From positions 62,001 through 126,000 of the forward strand of contig NZ_CAJZAG010000004.1 of assembly GCF_914271485.1 (NCBI RefSeq): a DNA stretch of 64,000 nt. The letters run 5' to 3'. The translations under genes were made by a program, and so were the position numbers. Below are positions 41,675 through 48,212 of the stretch, piece after piece. Within the stretch, counting starts at the first letter, position 1, and each line of letters starts with the position of its first letter. A model generated the notes under the pieces. It saw only the letters and a program-made list of their open reading frames with translations. It ran no database searches and had not been told where the DNA came from. The DNA comes from Cupriavidus pampae. GTDB taxonomy: Bacteria; Pseudomonadota; Gammaproteobacteria; Burkholderiales; Burkholderiaceae.

Positions 41675-42160
41675 TCAGACCGTTGTGACGATGGCGTCCA
41701 CTTCGATTTCGGTGAAGGCCGCGTCGGGCAGGCTCGACACGCCGAGCGCGGTGCGCGCCGGCAGATCGTGCTCGGGAAACGCGATGCGCAATACGGCCGA
41801 GGCGGCATCTAGCACCGCCGGGTGGCGCGTGAACTCGGGCGCCGCGCGGATAAAGCCGCGCACGCGCACCACCTGGTGCACGCGCGACAGCTCGCCGCCG
41901 CAGGCCAGGCGCAGTGCCGCGAGCGCGTTCAGCATCGAGACCTCCGCCGCGCGCTGCGCGGGTTCGATATCGGCTTCCGTCACGCATTGGCCGACCATCG
42001 CGACGCCCTTTTGGCGGCACACCTGACCCGCGATCGACACCCACTGTCCACTACCAAATGGGATCGCGCTGAACGGCGCGTAGTTGCCACGCGGCGTGGA
42101 GACCTCGGGCAGGACGAAGCCGGCTTCAGCAAGCCGTGCTTCGGGCGATTGAATCGTCAT
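41675..42160 (-). CDS. RidA/YjgF family protein
   Basis: A 161-residue cytoplasmic protein. GNYAPFSAIPFGSGQWVSIAGQVC, AAEVSMLNALAALRLACGGELSRVHQVVRVRGFI and FPEHDLPARTALGVSSLPDAAFTEIEVDAIV are the RidA-family blocks. The usual catalytic Arg lies in the ARTALGVSSLP segment. RidA proteins hydrolyse reactive enamines/imines. Its ATG overlaps the stop of the PhzF gene (ATGA), so both act in one pathway. Confidence 0.88.
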   Translation of the reverse strand: MTIQSPEARLAEAGFVLPEVSTPRGNYAPFSAIPFGSGQWVSIAGQVCRQKGVAMVGQCVTEADIEPAQRAAEVSMLNALAALRLACGGELSRVHQVVRVRGFIRAAPEFTRHPAVLDAASAVLRIAFPEHDLPARTALGVSSLPDAAFTEIEVDAIVTTV

Positions 42161-43026
42161 TGATGACTCCAGGCGACATTGCCGCTGAGCCAGCATCCGG
42201 CCGGCTCGCCCTGTTCGGAATGGCGCGGCGCGACTAGGATTTCCGAGGGACTGCCCATGGTATCGCCTTGCCATACCGCAATGGAAGCGGCATCGCCGTT
42301 TCCGCGGGCGAGATAACCCCACAGCGCGGCGGCGGCGATACCCGTGGCGGCATCTTCGGGGTAGCCCGAGGATTTCGGGAACTGACGCGCATGCACGATC
42401 TGCAGGTCGTCGGATGTCTCGCCACCGAAGGCGTACGGATAGAGGCCGGTGGACGAGATCGATGCGCACAGGCTTTCCATCGTGCCGAAGTCCGGCGTCA
42501 GGCCGTCGAGTGTCGCGACCGACGGCAACTCGACCAACGTCTTGACGCGGCTGGTGCTGGCGTTGACCGTGGGATAGGCGTTGGGCGGCAGGCCCAGTTG
42601 GGCCGTCACGCGGGCGCTGGCGGACGCCGACAGGATCTCGGTCTGCACTTCCGGCTGCGAGATCCACACGCGTTGCGCGGCGTCGTCCCAGCGGGCGAGC
42701 ACCACGCCGCTCAGGGTTTCGATGCGCGCGGTGGGTTCGGTCCATTGGCCCCATTGCCGCAGCGCCCAGAGAGTGCCGACCGTCGCGTGGCCGCACATTT
42801 CCATCTCGTGCTGCGGCACGAAGAAGCGCAGGCGCCAATTGCTGTCGCTCTTGCCGCCGGTTTCGCTCGGCAGCACGAATGCGGACTCGTGTCCGTACTG
42901 AGCCGCGACCGCCTGCATGGCGGCGTCGCTCATGCCGCGGGCGTCGGCGACCAGTGGGACCGGATTGCCGCTGCGCGGATTGGCGGCGTCGCGCACGAAG
43001 ACGCGAATCAGTGTGACGTCATTCAC
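42157..43026 (-). CDS. PhzF-family isomerase/epimerase
   Basis: A 289-residue protein with the PhzF/DapF fold. DVTLIRVFVRDAANPRSGNPVPLV and ESAFVLP carry the conserved Glu, and FFVPQHEMEMCGHATVGTLWAL is the CGHAT signature. AARHARQFPKSSGYPEDAATGIAAAALWGYL matches the second-half EDPxTGSA motif (here EDAATGIA). I take GTG 43026, which overlaps the Bug stop (GTGAATGA); a TTG at 43038 would add four residues. Such enzymes isomerise small carboxylic acids; context suggests an imported acid. Confidence 0.85.
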   Translation of the reverse strand: MNDVTLIRVFVRDAANPRSGNPVPLVADARGMSDAAMQAVAAQYGHESAFVLPSETGGKSDSNWRLRFFVPQHEMEMCGHATVGTLWALRQWGQWTEPTARIETLSGVVLARWDDAAQRVWISQPEVQTEILSASASARVTAQLGLPPNAYPTVNASTSRVKTLVELPSVATLDGLTPDFGTMESLCASISSTGLYPYAFGGETSDDLQIVHARQFPKSSGYPEDAATGIAAAALWGYLARGNGDAASIAVWQGDTMGSPSEILVAPRHSEQGEPAGCWLSGNVAWSHQ

Positions 43027-43999
43027 CGGTGGCTCCAACGGCTTTGGCGATCGCGCCCCAGTAGGGCGTGTCCTTTTGCACCGCGGCTTGCAGCGCGGCC
43101 GGGGTGCCCGGGCGCGCGGTCACGCCTTTGCTGGCGAGGTCTTCGGCCACGGCCTTTTCCGACAGCACCTTGTTCAATGCCGCGTTGAAGCGCTCGACGA
43201 TTGCTGCCGGCGTGCCCTTCGGGAAGGCGATGCCGTACCACAGCTGCTGCTCGAAGCCGGGCACGCCCTGGCTGGCGAACGTCGGCACATCGGCCAGCAG
43301 CGGCGTGGGGGCGGTGGTGGCAATCGCGGTGAGCTTGCCGGACTTGATATACGGTGCGAGGCCCACGGGGTTGTCGAACATCAGTTGCACCTGGCCGCCG
43401 ATCAGATCGGTGTACGCCGGCGCGGCGCCGCGATAGGGCACGTGTGTGATGGGCGTGCCGGCCAGCTTCTGGAACTGCTCGCCGATCAGATGCGACACGG
43501 TGCCGACGCCGACCGAACCGAAGCTGTGTTGGGTCTTGTCGGCTTTGAGCTTGGCGATCAGCGCCTTGGTGTCGTGTACGCGGAGGTCGTTGTTGACGGC
43601 GAGCACGTAGGGCGAGGTACCGATAAAGCCGGCGTAGGCGAAGTCCTTGGCGGGGCTGTATGCCAGACGCGGGTAGATGGCAACGCTGACCGCATGGGTG
43701 CTTGTGGTGATGACACCCGCCGTATAGCCATCAGCGGCCGCACGTGCGACAAAGCCCGAGCCAATGGTGCCACCAGCACCGCTGCGGTTGTCGATCACCA
43801 CTGGCTGCCCGAGTTCACGCTGCAGCAGCGGTTGAATGGAACGCACCACGAGATCGGTACCGCCGCCGGCCGGAAACGGCACGACCATCGTAATCGGCTT
43901 GGCGGGCCAGGTTTCCGCATGCGCACCAACGGCGTACACACCGACCACGGCCACGATCAACGCGCAGCGGCTAAAGAGGTTCTTGGGTAGGAAAGACAC
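43019..43999 (-). CDS. Bug-family periplasmic receptor
   Basis: A 326-residue secreted receptor. The signal peptide ends GVYAVGAHAET. WPAKPITMVVPFPAGGGTDLVVRSIQPLL has the PAGGGTD ligand loop, and VIDNRSGAGGTIGSGFVARAAADGYT and PITHVPYRGAAPAYTDLIGGQVQLMFD are Bug blocks. It is the first gene of a three-gene operon with PhzF and RidA, with an overlap into phzF. No TctAB partners are encoded here. Two 21-bp-spaced repeats precede it. Confidence 0.9.
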   Translation of the reverse strand: MSFLPKNLFSRCALIVAVVGVYAVGAHAETWPAKPITMVVPFPAGGGTDLVVRSIQPLLQRELGQPVVIDNRSGAGGTIGSGFVARAAADGYTAGVITTSTHAVSVAIYPRLAYSPAKDFAYAGFIGTSPYVLAVNNDLRVHDTKALIAKLKADKTQHSFGSVGVGTVSHLIGEQFQKLAGTPITHVPYRGAAPAYTDLIGGQVQLMFDNPVGLAPYIKSGKLTAIATTAPTPLLADVPTFASQGVPGFEQQLWYGIAFPKGTPAAIVERFNAALNKVLSEKAVAEDLASKGVTARPGTPAALQAAVQKDTPYWGAIAKAVGATGE

Positions 44000-44056
44000 G
44001 GCAGGCTCCCTGAAGTGGATACGCCGAGTCTAGAAAGCCCCCACCGCCGCCGCGAA

Positions 44057-44090
44057 CCGAAATGCGACGCGTCCGATCCGAATTGCGACG
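44057..44090. promoter_or_regulatory. direct repeats 21 bp apart upstream of the Bug-PhzF-RidA operon
   Basis: CCGAAATGCGACG (44057-44069) and CCGAATTGCGACG (44078-44090) match at 12 of 13 positions with a 21-bp period. They lie 58-91 bp before the operon start, as expected for an AraC activator. Confidence 0.6.
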
Positions 44091-44107
44091 GGGCGGGAGG
44101 ATGGCGA

Positions 44108-44281
44108 TCATTCGCCCTGCGCGGGCGCGTCCTTCGGTGGCCGCTCAGGGAAGCTAGGGTACGCACAGCGCAGTAGAAACATGTGGTGCTCTTCAGGCGT
44201 GCGTCCCTCGCTCGCCGCCTCCGCACAGAGCTTGTCGTATAGCTCATCCTCGACGGTGATACTCAACGTGATTTTTTCCAT
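44108..44281 (-). CDS. small ribbon-helix-helix-like protein, possible orphan antitoxin
   Basis: A 57-residue protein starting MEKITLSITVEDELYDKLCAEAASEGRTPEEH. The beta-strand followed by two helices is the plan of Arc/CopG-type antitoxins. A Pro-rich acidic tail follows. ATG 44281 has a strong AGGAGAAG site. It overlaps the 3' end of the upstream PIN-toxin frame by 38 bp and has no toxin of its own downstream. Confidence 0.6.
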   Translation of the reverse strand: MEKITLSITVEDELYDKLCAEAASEGRTPEEHHMFLLRCAYPSFPERPPKDAPAQGE

Positions 44282-44798
44282 GAATGCTTCTCCTGTTTGA
44301 TTGAAGGCGGGGACATGCTTTCGGCCGCCCAGGCGAGCGACCACTTAGTCGCCCGTATGTAATGCCGCGGCATAAGGCATCCGTGTCATCGAACGGATTG
44401 ATGACCTTCAACTCTGCGTGCTGGAAGTCGCGCACGTTGCGCGTGAGCACGGTCAACTGGCGTTCGACGGCCGTGGCGGCGATTAGCTTGTCGATAGGGC
44501 TGTGTGGACTTGGCACGGAGAGTCGTGCCCATATCTCGCTCGTGGCATCGCCAACGCCCACGGTGTCGTCGCAGTACTGTTCCTTCAATGTCTGAAGGCG
44601 TTGGGCCATTAGTGCGCTTTGCGCAAAATCTTGGTTGTATTGCAGCTTCAGCACGCCGCGCCGCATTTCGCCGAAAGTTAGGACCGATACGAATACCTGC
44701 GCGCCTTCTCTCTGCTTCGCGGAGAGAAATGCATCGACGTGCGGATCTGGATGGCGCTTCATAAATTCGCTAAGCACGTTGGTGTCCACGAGATACAT
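44244..44798 (-). CDS. PIN-domain toxin, VapC/FitB type (module 1)
   Basis: A 184-residue protein whose first about 140 residues are a PIN ribonuclease domain. The acidic residues are in MYLVDTNVLSE, LTFGEMRRG, SPIDKLIAATA and LTRNVRDF. VapC toxins cleave tRNA or rRNA when the antitoxin is degraded. ATG 44798 lies 2 bp after the antitoxin stop. The C-terminal about 45 residues are basic and unusual, and run into the next gene, so a longer-than-family tail may be read-through of a lost stop. Confidence 0.85.
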   Translation of the reverse strand: MYLVDTNVLSEFMKRHPDPHVDAFLSAKQREGAQVFVSVLTFGEMRRGVLKLQYNQDFAQSALMAQRLQTLKEQYCDDTVGVGDATSEIWARLSVPSPHSPIDKLIAATAVERQLTVLTRNVRDFQHAELKVINPFDDTDALCRGITYGRLSGRSPGRPKACPRLQSNRRSIHGKNHVEYHRRG

Positions 44799-44800
44799 AG

Positions 44801-45028
44801 CTATCTCCGAATGTTGGCGATGATCTCGTCCCACTCGCGCTCCTGCTCCGGCTCGATCAGTGGATCGGCCCTCAGCGCATCGATCAATGATCGATGCCGC
44901 GTCCCGTTCAACATGCTGGACACGAGTTCATAGTGCCGCTGCTCGGTGGTCAGTTCGCGATCTTCCGCGTCATTGCGGATTCGTCGGAAAAGTTTGATAT
45001 CGACATCTTCAAGGACTAGTGTCTTCAT
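44801..45028 (-). CDS. antitoxin of module 1
   Basis: A 75-residue protein MKTLVLEDVDIKLFRRIRNDAED... directly upstream of the PIN toxin. The N-terminal 24 residues are nearly the same as in the second module, while the rest is unrelated. I infer an N-terminal DNA-binding part and a C-terminal toxin-binding part. It is not a clear FitA/VapB ribbon-helix-helix. The ribosome site AAAGGAGATCACG is strong. Confidence 0.7.
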   Translation of the reverse strand: MKTLVLEDVDIKLFRRIRNDAEDRELTTEQRHYELVSSMLNGTRHRSLIDALRADPLIEPEQEREWDEIIANIRR

Positions 45029-45128
45029 CGTGATCTCCTTTCAAGTTGTGAGGGAGTTGCCTTCAAAACGGGGCGAAAAACGTGTCCGATTGTTGCGGCG
45101 AGTTGATCTGGCGCAAGGGATGTGTTTG
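45021..45128. repeat. duplicated control region, copy A
   Basis: This 108-bp stretch (ribosome site and upstream region of antitoxin 1) recurs almost unchanged at 45808-45923, where 8 extra bp are present. Weaker similarity continues into the first 70 bp of the antitoxin genes. Confidence 0.85.
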
Positions 45129-45625
45129 CTCGTGCTGTCGCTACCGTCGACGACGGTGGTTCGCTGTCGCGGCAATGGTCGGCATGTCTTGTGACGGCGT
45201 AAGGCAGCGACGTCGTCAAACGGATTGACTACTTTCACTTTCGAGCGATCGAAGTCGCGCACGTTGCGCGTCAACACGATGAAGTTCCGCTCGATCGCGG
45301 TGGCTGCAAGCAGCTTGTCGATAGCGTTGTGCGACGACGGTACACACAATCCAGCCCACGTTCTACAGGTGCGATAGTCAACCCCCACAGTTCGCTCTCG
45401 GTACCGATTACGCAAGATCCGTAGGTTTCGGGCCAGCCAGATTGCCCGAGCCCGATCGTTGCGATGGCAAGCTGCCTTGACACCACTTTGTATCTCGCCG
45501 AAGGTCAGTACCGACACGTACACCGATTCCCTGTTCCTTTCTAGTTCAGCGAAGAACGCAGAAACCTTGGGATTAGGACGCGATTTCATCATCTCGCTGA
45601 GGACGTTAGTGTCTGCGAGGTACAT
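45041..45625 (-). CDS. PIN-domain toxin, VapC/FitB type (module 2)
   Basis: A 194-residue protein. The PIN residues are present in MYLADTNVLSEMMK, LTFGEIQSG, NAIDKLLAATA and LTRNVRDF. The domain ends near VVNPFDDVAALRRH. The last about 50 residues are translated from the duplicated control region of module 1, so this tail is probably a by-product of the duplication. The start ATG 45625 overlaps the antitoxin by 20 bp. Confidence 0.83.
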   Translation of the reverse strand: MYLADTNVLSEMMKSRPNPKVSAFFAELERNRESVYVSVLTFGEIQSGVKAACHRNDRARAIWLARNLRILRNRYRERTVGVDYRTCRTWAGLCVPSSHNAIDKLLAATAIERNFIVLTRNVRDFDRSKVKVVNPFDDVAALRRHKTCRPLPRQRTTVVDGSDSTSKHIPCARSTRRNNRTRFSPRFEGNSLTT

Positions 45626-45815
45626 GCCTTCCCCTTCCCTCGGCCACCAGCTCGTTCAGCCAGTCGACGTACTCGTCCTCCAGAAGGTCTTGCACGGAGG
45701 AACCCTTATTCTTATCTACATCTCCGGAAGCTTCGATCGGTTGGCCATCCTCCGCATCGTTGCGGATGCTTCGGAATAGTTTGATATCCACGTCTTCAAG
45801 GGCCAGCGTCTTCAT
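45606..45815 (-). CDS. antitoxin of module 2
   Basis: A 69-residue protein starting MKTLALEDVDIKLFRSIRNDAED, the same as antitoxin 1 for about 24 residues. The remainder (IEASGDVDKNKGSSVQDLLEDEYVDWLNELVAEGRG) is different and acidic. It overlaps the toxin start by 20 bp, a common arrangement for toxin-antitoxin pairs. Confidence 0.7.
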   Translation of the reverse strand: MKTLALEDVDIKLFRSIRNDAEDGQPIEASGDVDKNKGSSVQDLLEDEYVDWLNELVAEGRGRHVPRRH

Positions 45816-45923
45816 CGTGATCTCCTTTCAAGTTGTGAGGGAGTCGTGATGTTGCCTTCAAAACGGGGCGAAAAACGTGTCCGATTGTTGCGGCGAGTTG
45901 ATCTGGCGCAAGGGATGTGTTTG
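45808..45923. repeat. duplicated control region, copy B
   Basis: Second copy of 45021-45128, with an 8-bp insertion (after AGGGAG). It precedes antitoxin 2 and contains the promoter and probable operator. Confidence 0.85.
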
Positions 45924-45956
45924 TGGCGCGCAGGCGTTTGCCGTTGCCGCCTTTGA

Positions 45957-45978
45957 CCCTCTCCCGGGAGGGAGAGGG
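45957..45978. repeat. REP-like palindrome, copy 2
   Basis: CCCTCTCCC-GGGA-GGGAGAGGG has the same arms as the copy at 31889. It lies 21 bp beyond the stop of the lipoprotein gene and may protect or end that transcript. Confidence 0.7.
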
Positions 45979-45998
45979 CGTCCGTCAGGTCGAAGCGT

Positions 45999-46637
45999 TC
46001 AGCGGACGACCCAGCCGTTTGGTGAGTCCATCATGTCCTGGCGCAGTTCATCCTTGCCGCTGCCGTTGACCACGCGGGCGAGGACCGGGAAGGCGCGTTG
46101 CACGGCTTCGTCGTGGGTCCAGGGGGCGGCGTCGATGGTGTAGGTGTACGTCACCGTGGTGATATCACGCTGCGCATCCGCGTCGCGCTGGATCGGGGTC
46201 CATTTGCGGACCTGCTGCAGGTGGATCTTGCCGTAGCAGAGGTCGGGCTGGCCCGTGACGTGCGCGTTGGCGGTTTCCGGGTGGGCGCGGAAGAACGTGC
46301 GGCCGATGTCCGTCAGCGTGTAGCGCCAGGCGGGCACCGTGTCGGACGTGCCGTTGTGCAGATCGCGCGTCATCGTCATGCCGCTCTCGTGCGTGACCAG
46401 GCCAGCGTGTTCCAGTGCGTTCATTTGCACGTAGTCGCGCAGCGTGGCGCGTTCGGGCACGTCCGGTACATCGAGCGGCCACGCGTGGCGGCCAATGCAG
46501 AGCTCGGCATGGCTGTCGATATGTTGCTGCAGCACGCGCGTGAACGTGTCGGTGGTGGGCGCCGCGGGCTTGCAGCCGGCGAGGCCGATGGCGAGACCCC
46601 CGGCGAGCATGGCGTTGGTAAAGAAACGTTGGTTCAT
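45999..46637 (-). CDS. hypothetical lipoprotein, 212 aa
   Basis: The signal peptide ends in the lipobox AIGLAGC (Cys about residue 22). The rest is a soluble domain with RYTLTDIGRTFFR and DITTVTYTYTIDAAPWTHDEAVQRAFPVLARVVNGSG, which I do not recognise as a named domain. Its ATG overlaps the stop of the cytochrome c peroxidase gene by four bases, so it is a partner of that enzyme in the periplasm. Confidence 0.75.
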   Translation of the reverse strand: MNQRFFTNAMLAGGLAIGLAGCKPAAPTTDTFTRVLQQHIDSHAELCIGRHAWPLDVPDVPERATLRDYVQMNALEHAGLVTHESGMTMTRDLHNGTSDTVPAWRYTLTDIGRTFFRAHPETANAHVTGQPDLCYGKIHLQQVRKWTPIQRDADAQRDITTVTYTYTIDAAPWTHDEAVQRAFPVLARVVNGSGKDELRQDMMDSPNGWVVR

Positions 46638-48103
46638 CGTGCAGCAGTCTTCTGAGTGGGTGCGGCTTGCGCGGGCGTGGGAGTAGGGGGTGTGGCGGGA
46701 CCGAACACACCGACATTCGGCGTCGGCTTCGCATCGGCCGGCACCGCATACCCATCGGTGAGCGTGCCCAGAAACGTCACCAGATCCTTCAGTTCATCCT
46801 CGGTCATCGGCGTCTTGCTGCCCGCGCGGCGGCCGTCCAGCGGCATCTGATCGTCGATGTTCGCGTGATAACGCGCGGGCAGATCGTCGAATTTGCGCAC
46901 CTTGCCGTGCGCGTCGCGCGGGTACCAGCGGCCGGGATCGGTATCGCGCGTGTTGTAGAAGTGCACGACTTCGTCGAGCGTATGGAACACGCCGTTATGC
47001 ATGAACGCCTGACGCGTGGCGACGTTGCGCAGGATCGGCGTCTTGAACATGCCGCAGGTTTCGCCGTTCTTGTCGCCCTTGTTGTTGCCCTTGCCACGCG
47101 GGTCCGGCACGTGGTCGGTGCGCAGCGGCCCACACAGGCCCATGTCGAAGTAGTTCGGATCGTCGTTGGCCGGAATCTTCCGATTGCGCGGCACGCCGAT
47201 CGCGGCAAACGAGTAGTCGCTCGTGATGTCCTGGCTACCGCCATTGCCACCACCGATCAGATGGCACGCCACGCAGTTGCCCTTGTTCGGATCGACGAAC
47301 AGGCGCAGGCCATGCAGCTCGGCCGCGGTCAGCGTGCCGCCGATCTTGTTGTTGCGGAACAGATCGAACTTGCTCGAATACGGATGGAAGCTGCGATCCT
47401 CGGTCTGGAACGATTGCAGCGCGGCGCCGGCCAGTTCGAACGCATGCTTGCGATCGGCAAACGCATCCTGCCCGAAGGCCTGGCGGAACAGGTCGGCATA
47501 GGGACCGTGCTCGAGCGCGGCGACCACGGCCTCCGCGCTCGGGTTGGCCATCTCGTTAGCGGCCAGCAGCGGAATGGCGGCCTGCTCGGCGATGGTGTTG
47601 GCACGGCCGTCCCACGTCATGCCGCCGCCCGGCGCGGGCGGGCTGATCATATCGGGGTTCTGGAATTCGTCCGAGTACGGCTCGGTGTAATCCTTGTACA
47701 TCAGCGTTGGCACAGCGCGCGTGCCCGCCTGCTTCATGTCGGCGCCGCCGAGTTGCACCGACAGGTCATTGGCCGGACCATACGCGTGCGCCGGATCGTG
47801 GCACGTGGCGCACGAGATGCGGCCGGAGCCCGACAGCGACGGATCGAAGAACATGCGCTGGCCCACCTGTGCGGCGGGCGTGAGCTTCGAGGGCGCGGCG
47901 GCAGTCGTGACGGAAGCGCTAACAACTTTGGCGCCAGCATCGGCCGATGGGGCGGACACACCAGCGGTGGAGGAAGCCGACGCGACGGGCGCGGAAGCCG
48001 CGGCACCTGTTGCAGCCGGCCCACTGGCCTGCCGCTGATCCTTGCACGCGGCCAGCGACAACGCAGCGGCGGCAAGGCACAAAACGAGGGGGAATTTACG
48101 CAT
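46634..48103 (-). CDS. di-haem cytochrome c peroxidase family lipoprotein
   Basis: A 489-residue exported protein. The signal ends LSLAACK, a lipobox. A Ser/Ala-rich linker follows. RISCATCHDPAHAYG is haem-binding site 1 and GNCVACHLIGG site 2 (CxxCH each). MTWDGRANTIAEQAAIPL and GVFHTLDEVVHFYNTRD are blocks of the MauG/CcpA family. These proteins reduce H2O2 or oxidise a partner protein. A lipoprotein gene is coupled to its 3' end. Confidence 0.9.
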   Translation of the reverse strand: MRKFPLVLCLAAAALSLAACKDQRQASGPAATGAAASAPVASASSTAGVSAPSADAGAKVVSASVTTAAAPSKLTPAAQVGQRMFFDPSLSGSGRISCATCHDPAHAYGPANDLSVQLGGADMKQAGTRAVPTLMYKDYTEPYSDEFQNPDMISPPAPGGGMTWDGRANTIAEQAAIPLLAANEMANPSAEAVVAALEHGPYADLFRQAFGQDAFADRKHAFELAGAALQSFQTEDRSFHPYSSKFDLFRNNKIGGTLTAAELHGLRLFVDPNKGNCVACHLIGGGNGGSQDITSDYSFAAIGVPRNRKIPANDDPNYFDMGLCGPLRTDHVPDPRGKGNNKGDKNGETCGMFKTPILRNVATRQAFMHNGVFHTLDEVVHFYNTRDTDPGRWYPRDAHGKVRKFDDLPARYHANIDDQMPLDGRRAGSKTPMTEDELKDLVTFLGTLTDGYAVPADAKPTPNVGVFGPATPPTPTPAQAAPTQKTAAR

Positions 48104-48212
48104 GACTGCAGCGCGTGGCAGCGCGCCGGAATGAAAAGCGAAACAAGGCGGGGTGTACGACGGTCGTGGCCACCCTGGCCACGACCGTCACAACGATCAA
48201 CCTATCAACGCA

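Noticed and set aside
44108-45980. Insertion sequence or transposon as the source of the repeats
   Set aside because: No transposase and no terminal inverted repeats; the repeats are gene control regions.
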